A stretch of DNA of 54,025 bases, taken from contig JAFGHS010000147.1 in assembly GCA_016930075.1 (NCBI GenBank), positions 1 through 54,025 on the forward strand. Reading direction: 5' to 3'. Made by a program: the position numbers and the translations under genes. The notes below the pieces were generated by a model. The model saw only the letters and a program-made list of their open reading frames with translations, had not been told where the DNA came from and did not search any database. Position 1 is the stretch's first letter, and the number at the start of each line of letters is the position of its first letter. This document shows, piece by piece, positions 35,954 through 44,248 of the stretch. Source of the DNA: Deltaproteobacteria bacterium (GTDB taxonomy: Bacteria; Desulfobacterota; Syntrophia; Syntrophales; JAFGHS01).

Positions 35954-36700
35954 ATGGCTGAAATCATGAAGATAAGAAACATATCGAAGAACTTCGGCGG
36001 CATTGCCGCGGTCAAAGACCTGTCTTTCGATATTTATGAAGGGGAAACCCTTGGATTTATAGGTCCGAACGGCGCCGGCAAATCAACGGTTGTCAACCTG
36101 CTTTCCGGTTATCTGGACACCGACGCCGGATCGATCGAAATGAACGGGATGGATATCACAAAAATGAAGCCCTATCAAAGGGCGCACTTGGGTCTGAGCC
36201 GCACCTACCAGATTCCGCGGCCCTTCCCCGAGTTGACGGCGCTCACCAGTGTGGCGACCAGCGCCATTTGCGGGAAGAAACGTTATAATCAAAGCTTTGA
36301 AGACTCATTGGTCGAGGCGACGCATTATCTTGAATTTGTCGGTCTTTTCAGCAAGCGTTCCATCTTGGCCCGGGATTTGACGTTTTATGAGCTGAGAATG
36401 CTGGAACTGGCGCGCGCCTTGGCAACCACGCCGCGCCTGCTGTTCATTGATGAGGTTATGGCGGGCCTTAACCCGGGTGAAGCCAAAGACGCCATCCGCA
36501 TGATCGAGCGGGCCAAAAATGACTTCGGCATCACCATCTTCTGGATTGAACATGTTATGGCGGTGCTGATGGAAGCAGCCGACCGGATTGTCGCCATCAA
36601 CCATGGTGAAAAACTCGCGGAGGGCACGCCGGAAGAAGTCGTGAATAATGAGGCTGTCATCGAAGCTTACCTTGGAAGGGGGTGGAAGACGTATGCTTGA
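35954..36700 (+). CDS. livG: ABC transporter ATP-binding protein (LivG-like)
   Basis: 248 residues. Walker A is GPNGAGKST and Walker B LLFIDEVMAGL with the catalytic Glu; the H-loop His is in WIEHVM. The signature motif is degenerate: LTFYELRMLELARAL replaces the usual LSxGQ form, and DEP is DEV. This variant occurs in part of the LivG family. It pairs with LivF, so one of the two composite ATP sites lacks a canonical signature. It starts 6 bp after LivM and overlaps the LivF start. Confidence 0.93.
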   Translation: MAEIMKIRNISKNFGGIAAVKDLSFDIYEGETLGFIGPNGAGKSTVVNLLSGYLDTDAGSIEMNGMDITKMKPYQRAHLGLSRTYQIPRPFPELTALTSVATSAICGKKRYNQSFEDSLVEATHYLEFVGLFSKRSILARDLTFYELRMLELARALATTPRLLFIDEVMAGLNPGEAKDAIRMIERAKNDFGITIFWIEHVMAVLMEAADRIVAINHGEKLAEGTPEEVVNNEAVIEAYLGRGWKTYA

Positions 36701-37397
36701 GGTCGATAATTTAAATGTATCTTATGGTGTTATTCCGGTGCTTCACGATGTGAGTTTCCGGGTCAAGGAAGGTGAAATCGTCACGATCCTCGGATCGAAC
36801 GGATCAGGAAAGAGCACTATCCTCAATACGATTCAGGGGTTCATGAGGTGCCCGTCGGGAAGGGTTTTGTTCCAGGACACACCGATTCAGAACAGTACGC
36901 CCAGCAGGACGGTGGCTATGGGCATTGTTCAGGTGCCGGAAGGCGCAAAATCGTTTCCCTACATGACCGTCAAGGAGAATCTGCTCCTGGGCGCCTACCG
37001 GAAGACTTCATGGAAAAAGCGGAAACAAACGATGGAGTACGTCTACAGCCTTTATCCGATTTTGAAAGAGCGATCCAATCAGACGGCAAGACTTCTCAGC
37101 GGCGGCGAGCAGCAGATGCTCAAAATCGGCCGCGGGCTGATGAGCAATCCCAAGTTACTGATGGTGGACGAGCCGTCCATCGGTCTCGCTCCGCTGATCG
37201 TCGATGCCGTCTACGAAACCTTAGGCAAGCTCCGAGAGTCGGGATTGACCATTCTTTTGACGGAACAAAATGCCCTGCGCGCCCTGCAATTAGCCAATCG
37301 TGGATACATTCTGCAGGATGGGCACATTGTCATCGAAGACAAGGCGCAAAATTTGATGAAGAACGATTTGGTCAGAAAGGCCTATTTGGGGAGATAA
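36693..37397 (+). CDS. livF: ABC transporter ATP-binding protein (LivF-like)
   Basis: 234 residues from ATG 36693, which overlaps the LivG stop; GGAAGGGGG lies upstream. Walker A is GSNGSGKST, the signature is LLSGGEQQMLKIGRGL, Walker B LLMVDEPSIGLAP, and the H-loop is LLTEQN. The motifs are all canonical, in contrast to LivG. The CoA-transferase gene begins four bases after its stop, making transport and activation genes one operon. Confidence 0.93.
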   Translation: MLEVDNLNVSYGVIPVLHDVSFRVKEGEIVTILGSNGSGKSTILNTIQGFMRCPSGRVLFQDTPIQNSTPSRTVAMGIVQVPEGAKSFPYMTVKENLLLGAYRKTSWKKRKQTMEYVYSLYPILKERSNQTARLLSGGEQQMLKIGRGLMSNPKLLMVDEPSIGLAPLIVDAVYETLGKLRESGLTILLTEQNALRALQLANRGYILQDGHIVIEDKAQNLMKNDLVRKAYLGR

Positions 37398-37401
37398 GTA
37401 C

Positions 37402-38751
37402 ATGGAAGATTATTTTTCATACACACAGAAACTATTCAATCCCGTGGATGCGGCTTCCAAACCGGAAGCATTCAAGGGTATCCGCGTACTGGATTTCAGT
37501 CACGTTATTTTCGGGCCCGTCGCCGCGAGGCTTCTGGGCGATTACGGCGCCGAGGTCATCAAACTGGAGCTGCCTTTTTCCGGAGACCTCTGGCGGCCCG
37601 CAACCTACTGGGGGAAATACTGGAAGCATTCCAACCCCATATGGCACAACATCACGAAAAACAAATATTTCATTTCCGTTAATCTCAAATTACAGGAATC
37701 CAAGGAATTAATCTACAAGATGGCGGAAACAGCGGACGTCGTGGTGGAGAATTTTGCCCCCGGAACGGCGGAAGCCTGGAAAATAGGCTACAGTCAGATC
37801 AGCAAAATCAATCCGAAAATTATTTTCCTGAGCTGTTCAACCTATGGACAATACGGACCCATGCGGTATTTCCCCGGATGGGACTTGCTCGCCCAGGGCG
37901 CCAGCGGCGTGCTCACGCTGAACGGTTATGAAGACCGCTTCTTCAAGCTGCCCGACTACCTCGGTGACTTCACACCGGCCAATTTCGGCGCTCTGGCCCT
38001 CATGATGGCGCTGTACTATCGGAAGAAAACCGGAAAAGGGCAGTACATCGATCAGGCCCAAACGGAAGCCCTCATGCGGATGCTGCCGAACTTCACATAC
38101 AACAGCGTGACGGGTAAGGCCATCGGCCGCACAGGTAATGTCGATCCCACCATGGTTCCCGCTGCCATTATGAAGTCAAAAGATGAGAAATTCGTTGCTC
38201 TCGCCTGTACCACGGAATCCCAGTTCGCAGCCCTTGCCGAGGCGATGAATCGAAAAGATTTATTAACGGATGAACGGTTCAAAACCAACCTGTCCAGGCT
38301 GCAGCCGGAAAACGCAAAAGTCTTGAACAAGATTGTTGAAGACTGGGTGAAGACGCAAAAAGGGCAGGATATTATTGACATCGCCGTCGCCAATGCCTTT
38401 GCCGCCGCAGAGGTTGAGGATGACTGGATGATCACAAATGACGAATGGCGGCTAAAGCGCGGCAGCGTCATCCTTTTCAAGGACGACATGTACGGCGAGC
38501 TGGCCATTGCGGGGCCGTCTGCACATTTGAGCCGAACGCCATCAAGAGTGAAATGGCTCGCCCGGCCGCTGGGATATCATAATCGCCTGGTTCTCAAGAA
38601 ATTCCTGAATCTTTCGGAAGAAGAAATTGCCGACCTCGAAAAGAAGAAGGTCATTGGGACATATGACGACAAGCCGGGTTTGAAACCACCCGTTTATTAC
38701 AACCTGGCTGAAGATCCCATATATAATTACGGAAAAGAGGTAAGTAAATGA
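37402..38751 (+). CDS. Type III (CaiB/BaiF) CoA-transferase, catalytic subunit
   Basis: 449 residues. The N-terminal VLDFSHVIFGPVAARLLGDYGAEVIKLE is the CoA-binding start of the family. The catalytic Asp that forms the aspartyl-CoA anhydride is in YLGDFTPANFG: it lies 18 residues before the Arg of LYYRKKTGKGQ, the spacing of formyl-CoA transferase Asp169. The enzyme moves CoA between carboxylic acids. It is translationally coupled to the next, related gene by ATGA overlap. Location between the ATPases and the binding proteins suggests activation of the imported acid. Confidence 0.93.
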   Translation: MEDYFSYTQKLFNPVDAASKPEAFKGIRVLDFSHVIFGPVAARLLGDYGAEVIKLELPFSGDLWRPATYWGKYWKHSNPIWHNITKNKYFISVNLKLQESKELIYKMAETADVVVENFAPGTAEAWKIGYSQISKINPKIIFLSCSTYGQYGPMRYFPGWDLLAQGASGVLTLNGYEDRFFKLPDYLGDFTPANFGALALMMALYYRKKTGKGQYIDQAQTEALMRMLPNFTYNSVTGKAIGRTGNVDPTMVPAAIMKSKDEKFVALACTTESQFAALAEAMNRKDLLTDERFKTNLSRLQPENAKVLNKIVEDWVKTQKGQDIIDIAVANAFAAAEVEDDWMITNDEWRLKRGSVILFKDDMYGELAIAGPSAHLSRTPSRVKWLARPLGYHNRLVLKKFLNLSEEEIADLEKKKVIGTYDDKPGLKPPVYYNLAEDPIYNYGKEVSK

Positions 38752-40082
38752 GTCCGCAACCACAAAAAGAAAAGATTTATACAAGGCATGCTTCGGCAAA
38801 ACCTTCTGATCTGACCAAAAACTTGGCATCGATCATGGACCCTGACGGCAAAGCGGAAGTCTTGGACGATGTTCTTGTCCTGGATTTAAGTTCCGCCAAT
38901 TTCGCCGGTATCTGCGCTGCGAGCATATTTGCAGAATACGGCGCCGAGGTCGTCAAAATCGAACCGACGACGGGAGACCCTGCGCGCTTTCTCACGCCTT
39001 TCGGCGCCAACGTCAAGGGCGTCGGCATTCCTTTCATGTTTGAAGGACGCAACAAACGCTACATGACGCTGGATGTTGCGGGCAGTGAAAGCGAACGCGA
39101 AACCTTCAAAAAGCTCGCTAAAAAAGCCGCTGTTGTTATCGAAACTTTCCCGGCGGGCGATATGGACGCCTGGGGCATCGGCTATCGCCAACTCAAGGAA
39201 ATCAACCCGGGTCTCATTTACATTGCCATTACTGCCTACGGCCAATTTACCGACAAGGCAAAACAGTACGCCAAGATGCCTGACGTAGATATTACCTCGC
39301 AGGCCGGCTCCGGACTTCCCGCGCAGATGGGCGACATCCCGGAAGCGGGAGAACCTTTCAACTGGCCGACCAGAGCCGGCTTGTGGGCTGCATGGTATAA
39401 CACCGGATTAAGCGCCGCCCTCGGGGGCACCGTCGCCCTTATCCATAGGCAAAATACCGGAGAGGGTCAGATGGTGGATGTCGCGGGCATGGATTCCTAT
39501 TCATCCATGGTCGGTATGCCCGCTTCCATAGGTTATACCTGGCGAAAAGCCCGACCGCGAATCGGTGTTCTGGATTTTATTCTCTATCCATACGGACACT
39601 GGAAGTGCAAAGACGGGTACGTGGGCATTGCCGCCCCGCGAGATCATGACTTCAGGGCATTGCTCAAGATTCTGGGCATGTGGGAAATGGAGGATGACTG
39701 GCGGTATTCGTCGGACCGCATTCCTGACATCCTGGAGCAGGCCTTGCACCTGCATAAATTGATAGAAGCGGAAACACAGAAATACACGGCCGACGAGCTC
39801 GTGGGAAAGGCGCTCAATTATAGCAGCAAATCCGCGCGGTCAAAATGGCGCGGCGGCGGTGTTCCCATCGTCATGAAGCTGATGACGCCGGAAACAGCCA
39901 TGGATAATCCGCAATGGCACATACGAAAGACCTTCCAGCAGTTTGAGGATAAAGAACTTGGGAAATACACAATCAGCGGGAACTTCACGAAGATGTCCGA
40001 GTCGCCTCCCCGCGTAAAGTGGGTCTCCTGCGGGATAGGACAGGATAATGACTACATAAAAGACAAGTACCTCAAGGATTAG
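38748..40082 (+). CDS. Type III (CaiB/BaiF) CoA-transferase, second subunit without catalytic Asp
   Basis: 444 residues with the same fold: VLDLSSANFAGICAASIFAEYGAEVVKIE near residue 45 and HRQNTGEGQMVDVA. Counting 18 residues back from the Arg of that motif gives Trp (in LWAAWYNTG), not Asp, so it probably cannot form the anhydride itself. The likely role is a partner subunit of the preceding gene, as in two-gene enzymes such as BbsE/BbsF; this is inference. It starts inside the previous stop. Confidence 0.9.
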   Translation: MSPQPQKEKIYTRHASAKPSDLTKNLASIMDPDGKAEVLDDVLVLDLSSANFAGICAASIFAEYGAEVVKIEPTTGDPARFLTPFGANVKGVGIPFMFEGRNKRYMTLDVAGSESERETFKKLAKKAAVVIETFPAGDMDAWGIGYRQLKEINPGLIYIAITAYGQFTDKAKQYAKMPDVDITSQAGSGLPAQMGDIPEAGEPFNWPTRAGLWAAWYNTGLSAALGGTVALIHRQNTGEGQMVDVAGMDSYSSMVGMPASIGYTWRKARPRIGVLDFILYPYGHWKCKDGYVGIAAPRDHDFRALLKILGMWEMEDDWRYSSDRIPDILEQALHLHKLIEAETQKYTADELVGKALNYSSKSARSKWRGGGVPIVMKLMTPETAMDNPQWHIRKTFQQFEDKELGKYTISGNFTKMSESPPRVKWVSCGIGQDNDYIKDKYLKD

Positions 40083-40160
40083 AAACATCGATAAAAGAAA
40101 AGGCCCGTTCCGTTAAGGCGGGAATATTAGATTTGATATTTTTAAAAAGGAGGGAAAGAG

Positions 40161-41597
40161 ATGAGAAAAAACGTTAAGGTTAAAACATTTTTAACGGCGG
40201 TCTTGGTATGCGTATCGGCCTTGCTGTTATGTCTGCCGTCCCTGTTGTTTGCCGCCGTACCTACGGGTGAGCCGATTGTTATCGGCTATGTCGGGACCGT
40301 CGCATCTCCCGGAACCAAGCCTTGCATGGACATTCAGAACATGGCTGCCCGGGAAATCAACGAAGCCGGTGGTATTTTAGGCAGACCGGTCGTTTACAAG
40401 GTGATGGACAACAAAGGGGACACCTCCCTGTCCGTCGAAGCCTTTCGGAAACTGATCATCGAAGACAAGGCGGTCATTGTGTCCGTTGAGGGACGCTCCG
40501 AGATCTGTCTGGCCATCCAGGAAGCGTCGGGTGTTCTGTATAAAGAATATCCTCACATCCTGGTCTTCAACGGCCCTATGGCATCGGAGCTGACGGCGCG
40601 CATCATTGATGAAGCGCCGAAATACAACCATTGCTTCCGGGACTGGGATCCTGAGCCGGCCCATTACGCACAGCAGAAGTACATCGCCGATAAGATCTGG
40701 AAGAAGCAGCTGGGTGTCAAGAAGATGGCCATTCTTTGGGAAGACCTGGCTTGGACAAATGAATGGAGAAACGGCATTCCTGCGTTGAAGCTGCCGACCT
40801 GGGAAAAAATGTACAATGACATCGGCATCGAAGTCGTGTACAGCAAGGCCGTAAAACCCCGCGGGACCATGTATCTGCCCATCCTGCAGGAAATCGCTGC
40901 GAAAAAAGCGGACCTGATCCTGTTTGTCAGCTCCTGGTTTACGGACACGGATGCCTTTGCCAAACAGTGGGCAGATTCAGCGGCCAAGGACATCTGGGTC
41001 AGCCTGTACGGTGGTGTCGCTCAAACCTACAAGTATTGGGACATGACGGGCAGCAAGGCCCTCGGCGTGCAGTCATCCTTTACCGATCTGGATACGGTAC
41101 CCGTGACGCCCAAGACCATCCCGTTGATGAAGAAGGCGCAGAGGAACAATATTCCCATGCAGATCCACGTCCATATCGCCTATGCCGATATGTATCATTT
41201 CAAGGCCGCCATTGAAAAGGCGGGAACAACAAAAGACTTCATTAAGCTGATCAAAGGTATGGAAGATGCCGAAACGGTTTATTCACTTGGCAAGATGAAA
41301 TACGAAACCCAGAAAATCAAACCGTTCTATCACTCCCGCGTCCGCGTTGATCCGAATAACCCCTGGAAAACAATCCCCGGCATGTATTACCAGCTCTTGG
41401 TCCAATTTCAGCAAAACGGAACCATTGCCTTCCTGAACGAATCCTGTGAAGAAAACGAAAAGGCCATGGCCCAATTCATCAATCCTAAACTGGTCAGAAC
41501 GCCGGCACAATTGAAGTTAATTGCAGAGGGCAAGCTGCCTCCGGCGACAGCGGCAAAACCTGCCGCAAAACCTGCCAAAAAGCCTGCTAAAAGGTGA
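40161..41597 (+). CDS. ABC importer substrate-binding protein 1 (LivJ-like)
   Basis: 478 residues. A signal peptide (MRKNVKVKTFLTAVLVCVS, cleavage near LLFA/AVP) is followed by a type I periplasmic-binding fold (EPIVIGYVGTVASPGTKPC, AREINEAGGILGRPVVYKV, EGRSEICLAIQEASGVLY). The C-terminus is a run of Pro/Ala/Lys. AAAAGGAGGG precedes the ATG. It should deliver the ligand to the LivHMGF importer. Its close homologue follows 300 bp later. The unusual length (about 480 against the usual 370-400) is shared with that homologue. Confidence 0.92.
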   Translation: MRKNVKVKTFLTAVLVCVSALLLCLPSLLFAAVPTGEPIVIGYVGTVASPGTKPCMDIQNMAAREINEAGGILGRPVVYKVMDNKGDTSLSVEAFRKLIIEDKAVIVSVEGRSEICLAIQEASGVLYKEYPHILVFNGPMASELTARIIDEAPKYNHCFRDWDPEPAHYAQQKYIADKIWKKQLGVKKMAILWEDLAWTNEWRNGIPALKLPTWEKMYNDIGIEVVYSKAVKPRGTMYLPILQEIAAKKADLILFVSSWFTDTDAFAKQWADSAAKDIWVSLYGGVAQTYKYWDMTGSKALGVQSSFTDLDTVPVTPKTIPLMKKAQRNNIPMQIHVHIAYADMYHFKAAIEKAGTTKDFIKLIKGMEDAETVYSLGKMKYETQKIKPFYHSRVRVDPNNPWKTIPGMYYQLLVQFQQNGTIAFLNESCEENEKAMAQFINPKLVRTPAQLKLIAEGKLPPATAAKPAAKPAKKPAKR

Positions 41598-41623
41598 TAT
41601 AAGAATCCTTTAGAATGAAATCA

Positions 41624-41656
41624 AGAAGGACAGGCTTATCGCCTGTCCTTCTTTTT
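41624..41656 (+). terminator. Intrinsic terminator after binding protein 1
   Basis: A perfect 12-base stem AGAAGGACAGGC (41624-41635) / GCCTGTCCTTCT (41641-41652) with a 5-base loop is followed by TTTT. The rest of the gap to the next start (41657-41896) is AT-rich with AAAGGAG just before the second binding protein. Confidence 0.88.
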
Positions 41657-41896
41657 ATGTAAACAGCGGTTCCCATATTTTATCTTGCAGCCGTGTCCTA
41701 ATCGTGATAAGCAGTAAAAAAAAGTTTTAAAAATGTTCAGCATCATCAATTGTTTAATCTGTTTTTATCCTGTAATTAATTCTTACCGTCCTCCGGAAGG
41801 CAACGCGGTCTGTTCCCGAAGATGTGCATCTTTAGACAAGAAGCCCCCTTCCATCAGGGCGGAATCCATAGCGTCACATTTAGAAAGGAGAATACA

Positions 41897-43336
41897 ATGA
41901 AAAAAGAAGCTAAGTGTAAAAATTTAATCGCAGCCGTTGTTCTGGCGGTTTTTGCGATCCTGATGACCGTGCCGTCTCCGCTGTTTGCTGCGGCACCAAA
42001 AGGAGAGCCGATCGTCATCGGGTACGTCGGCACCGTTGCCTCACCCGGAACGAAGCCGTGCATGGATATTCAAAACATGGCTGTCCGGGAAATCAACGAA
42101 GCCGGCGGCATTTTAGGCCGCCCCGTTGTTTACAAGGTGATGGACAACAAGGGCGATACATCGCTGTCCGTCGATGCCTTCCGAAAGCTGGTAATCGAAG
42201 ACAAGGCGACGATTATTTCGGTGGAAGGCCGGTCAGAGATTTGTCTTGCCATTCAGGAAGCTTCAGGGGTTCTTTATAAGGAATACCCCCATATCCTGGT
42301 TTTCAACGGCCCCATGGCCTCTGACTTGACGGCGCGGATCATTGATGAGGCGCCGAAATACAACCATTGCTTTAGGGATTGGGACCCCGAGCCGGCCCAG
42401 TTCACCCAGATGAAGTATTTCGCCGAGAATTTGTATAAAAAGCGTATGGGCGTCAAAAAGATGGCCATTCTTTGGGAAGACCTGGACTGGACAAAAGAGT
42501 TTAGAACAGGCGTCCCTTCATTGAACCTGCCTTCATGGGAAAAGATGTTCTCCGATTTGGGCATTGAAGTGGTTTACAGCAAAGGGATCAAACCCCGCGG
42601 CACCATGTACCTGCCCATTTTCCAGGAGATTGTCTCGAAGCAGGCCGACTTTATCCTGATCGTCAGCTCCTGGTTCACCGATACGGACGCCTTTGCCAAG
42701 CAATGGGCCAATTCAGCGGCTAAGGACATTCCGGTTTCCACTTTCGGCGGCGTTGCTCAGACCTATAAGTACTGGGATATGACCGGAGGCAAAGCGTTGG
42801 GTGTTTTAACGTCTTTTACCGATCTCGATACGATACCCGTAACGCCGAAAACCATTCCGTTGATGCTGAAAGCGCAGCGACTGAATATCCCCATGCAGAA
42901 TCATGTGCATATCGCCTATGCCGACATCTATCATTTTAAAGCGGCCATCGAGAAGGCTGGTACGAACAGCGACTTCAACAAGCTGATCAAGGGCATGGAG
43001 GATGTCACGACGGAATATTCTCTGGGAAAGATGAAATACGAAACCCAGAAGATCAAACCGTATTATCACTCACGGGTAAGAGTCGATCCGAAAAATCCGT
43101 GGAAAACGTACCCCGGTTACTATTATCAGCTTATCGTGCAATTCCAGGAACGCGGGAAAATTGCCGTGTTGAGCGAGTCCTGTGAGGAAAATGAGAAGGC
43201 CATGGGCAAATACGTCCATCCGGAAATGTACAGGACACCTGCGCAGTTGCGGGATATCGTTGCCGGCAAGCTGCCGCCTGCAATGCCGGTCCAAAAGCCT
43301 GCCAAGGCCCCGGTAGCGAAACCGGCAAAGAAATAG
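41897..43336 (+). CDS. ABC importer substrate-binding protein 2 (duplicate)
   Basis: 479 residues, very similar to the preceding binding protein over nearly the whole length: both share EPIVIGYVGTVASPGTKPC, the block from EINEAGGILGRP to NKGDTSLSV, and KMKYETQKIKP. Differences concentrate in the signal peptide and C-terminal tail, with scattered changes elsewhere. The start is ATG 41897 after AAAGGAG; the frame extends to 41822 without a good site. It probably arose by tandem duplication and may extend the range or affinity of the importer. A terminator follows. Confidence 0.92.
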   Translation: MKKEAKCKNLIAAVVLAVFAILMTVPSPLFAAAPKGEPIVIGYVGTVASPGTKPCMDIQNMAVREINEAGGILGRPVVYKVMDNKGDTSLSVDAFRKLVIEDKATIISVEGRSEICLAIQEASGVLYKEYPHILVFNGPMASDLTARIIDEAPKYNHCFRDWDPEPAQFTQMKYFAENLYKKRMGVKKMAILWEDLDWTKEFRTGVPSLNLPSWEKMFSDLGIEVVYSKGIKPRGTMYLPIFQEIVSKQADFILIVSSWFTDTDAFAKQWANSAAKDIPVSTFGGVAQTYKYWDMTGGKALGVLTSFTDLDTIPVTPKTIPLMLKAQRLNIPMQNHVHIAYADIYHFKAAIEKAGTNSDFNKLIKGMEDVTTEYSLGKMKYETQKIKPYYHSRVRVDPKNPWKTYPGYYYQLIVQFQERGKIAVLSESCEENEKAMGKYVHPEMYRTPAQLRDIVAGKLPPAMPVQKPAKAPVAKPAKK

Positions 43337-43381
43337 ACTTTTCCAAAGCCGGCAATAGACATGGCAGCCGATTCGGTTATG

Positions 43382-43416
43382 AAGAAAGGACAGATTTTTT
43401 CTGTCCTTTCTTTTTT
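43382..43416 (+). terminator. Intrinsic terminator after binding protein 2
   Basis: Stem AAGAAAGGACAG (43382-43393) / CTGTCCTTTCTT (43401-43412) with a T-rich loop is followed by TTTT. It has the same GGACAG/CTGTCC core as the terminator at 41624, so the duplication may have included the terminator. Confidence 0.85.
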
Positions 43417-43482
43417 AAAAGGTTATTCTTCTTCAAAACACTGTCAAATAGATGAAAGCGCATTTGAATATCCTGCAAACCG

Positions 43483-43659
43483 CTACGCTGAAAGGAGTTT
43501 CTGAATAAGCCTTCTGCAGCCGTTGCAGAGAGCATTTTCGAAGGAAATGTTCATGTTTTCGGCGATGACGCTTCTTAGTTTGTCATTATGTCTTGCCGCA
43601 TACAAGGCGCAGTTGAAGCAGTCTATTCCGCATGGGGCGGTCATTTTTCGATAATCCAT
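43483..43659 (-). pseudogene. Truncated DUF3795-like cysteine-rich protein
   Basis: 58 residues from ATG 43659, with GGAAAGGAG upstream. APCGIDCFNCALYAARHNDKLR and ENALCNGCR match the first two Cys pairs of the DUF3795 family. The reading frame ends LIQKLLSA soon after the second pair, before the later Cys pair that family members have. The nucleotides following CNGC stay open in another frame, which suggests a frameshift or 3' truncation. It lies 2 bp after the DNA glycosylase stop. The function is unknown; metal binding is likely. Confidence 0.5.
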
Positions 43660-43660
43660 C

Positions 43661-44248
43661 CTATGCTCCTTTCCATTCAATGACATGATCTTTGACCAGG
43701 AACCTCCATGGTTTTGACAGCCAGGGCTCCGGCGTTTTATTCAAACCCATGCGCGGCCCTTTTGTCACAAGCGAATTCGGAACGTTGACGCCCGCTTCGA
43801 TCCATAAGCCGCCGGTTGTGGCCGTCAAATCGATGCCGTTGTCCATTTTGGCGATCCCCAGAGCCTGACAGAGTTTCCCGGGACCAAACGTATCACGCCC
43901 CCGGCGTCTTTGCGAGATGATTTTGATTCCTTCAACAGGCTGCATGGCCCGAATGAGGACAGCCGCCGGGAATCCTCCGCCCTCGGTCACCACATTCAAC
44001 ATCCAGTGATTGCCGTACGTGAAATAAACATACGCATGGCCCGGCCTGCCGTACATGACGGCCGTACGCGGCGTCAGCCCCGCTCTGGCGTGACAGGCCA
44101 AATCCCTTTCGCCGATATACGCTTCTGTTTCGGTAATGAGGCCGGCCAACCGTATGCCGTCCAAAATCCGTACAAGCCGACAGCCGATTAAGTCCCGCGC
44201 TACCTGCAAGGTTGGTCTGTCATAAAAACGTCTGGAATAGATCATCAA
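43661..44248 (-). CDS. 3-methyladenine DNA glycosylase, AAG/MPG type
   Basis: 195 residues, typical for the bacterial alkyladenine glycosylase fold. RPTLQVARDLIGCRLVR, the catalytic region ITETEAYIGERDLACHA, MYGRPGHAYVYFTYGNHWMLNVV and RDTFGPGKLCQALGI appear in the expected order. It removes alkylated purines from DNA in base-excision repair. The start overlaps the stop of the beta-propeller gene, and the DUF3795-like gene follows directly. Confidence 0.94.
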   Translation of the reverse strand: MMIYSRRFYDRPTLQVARDLIGCRLVRILDGIRLAGLITETEAYIGERDLACHARAGLTPRTAVMYGRPGHAYVYFTYGNHWMLNVVTEGGGFPAAVLIRAMQPVEGIKIISQRRRGRDTFGPGKLCQALGIAKMDNGIDLTATTGGLWIEAGVNVPNSLVTKGPRMGLNKTPEPWLSKPWRFLVKDHVIEWKGA

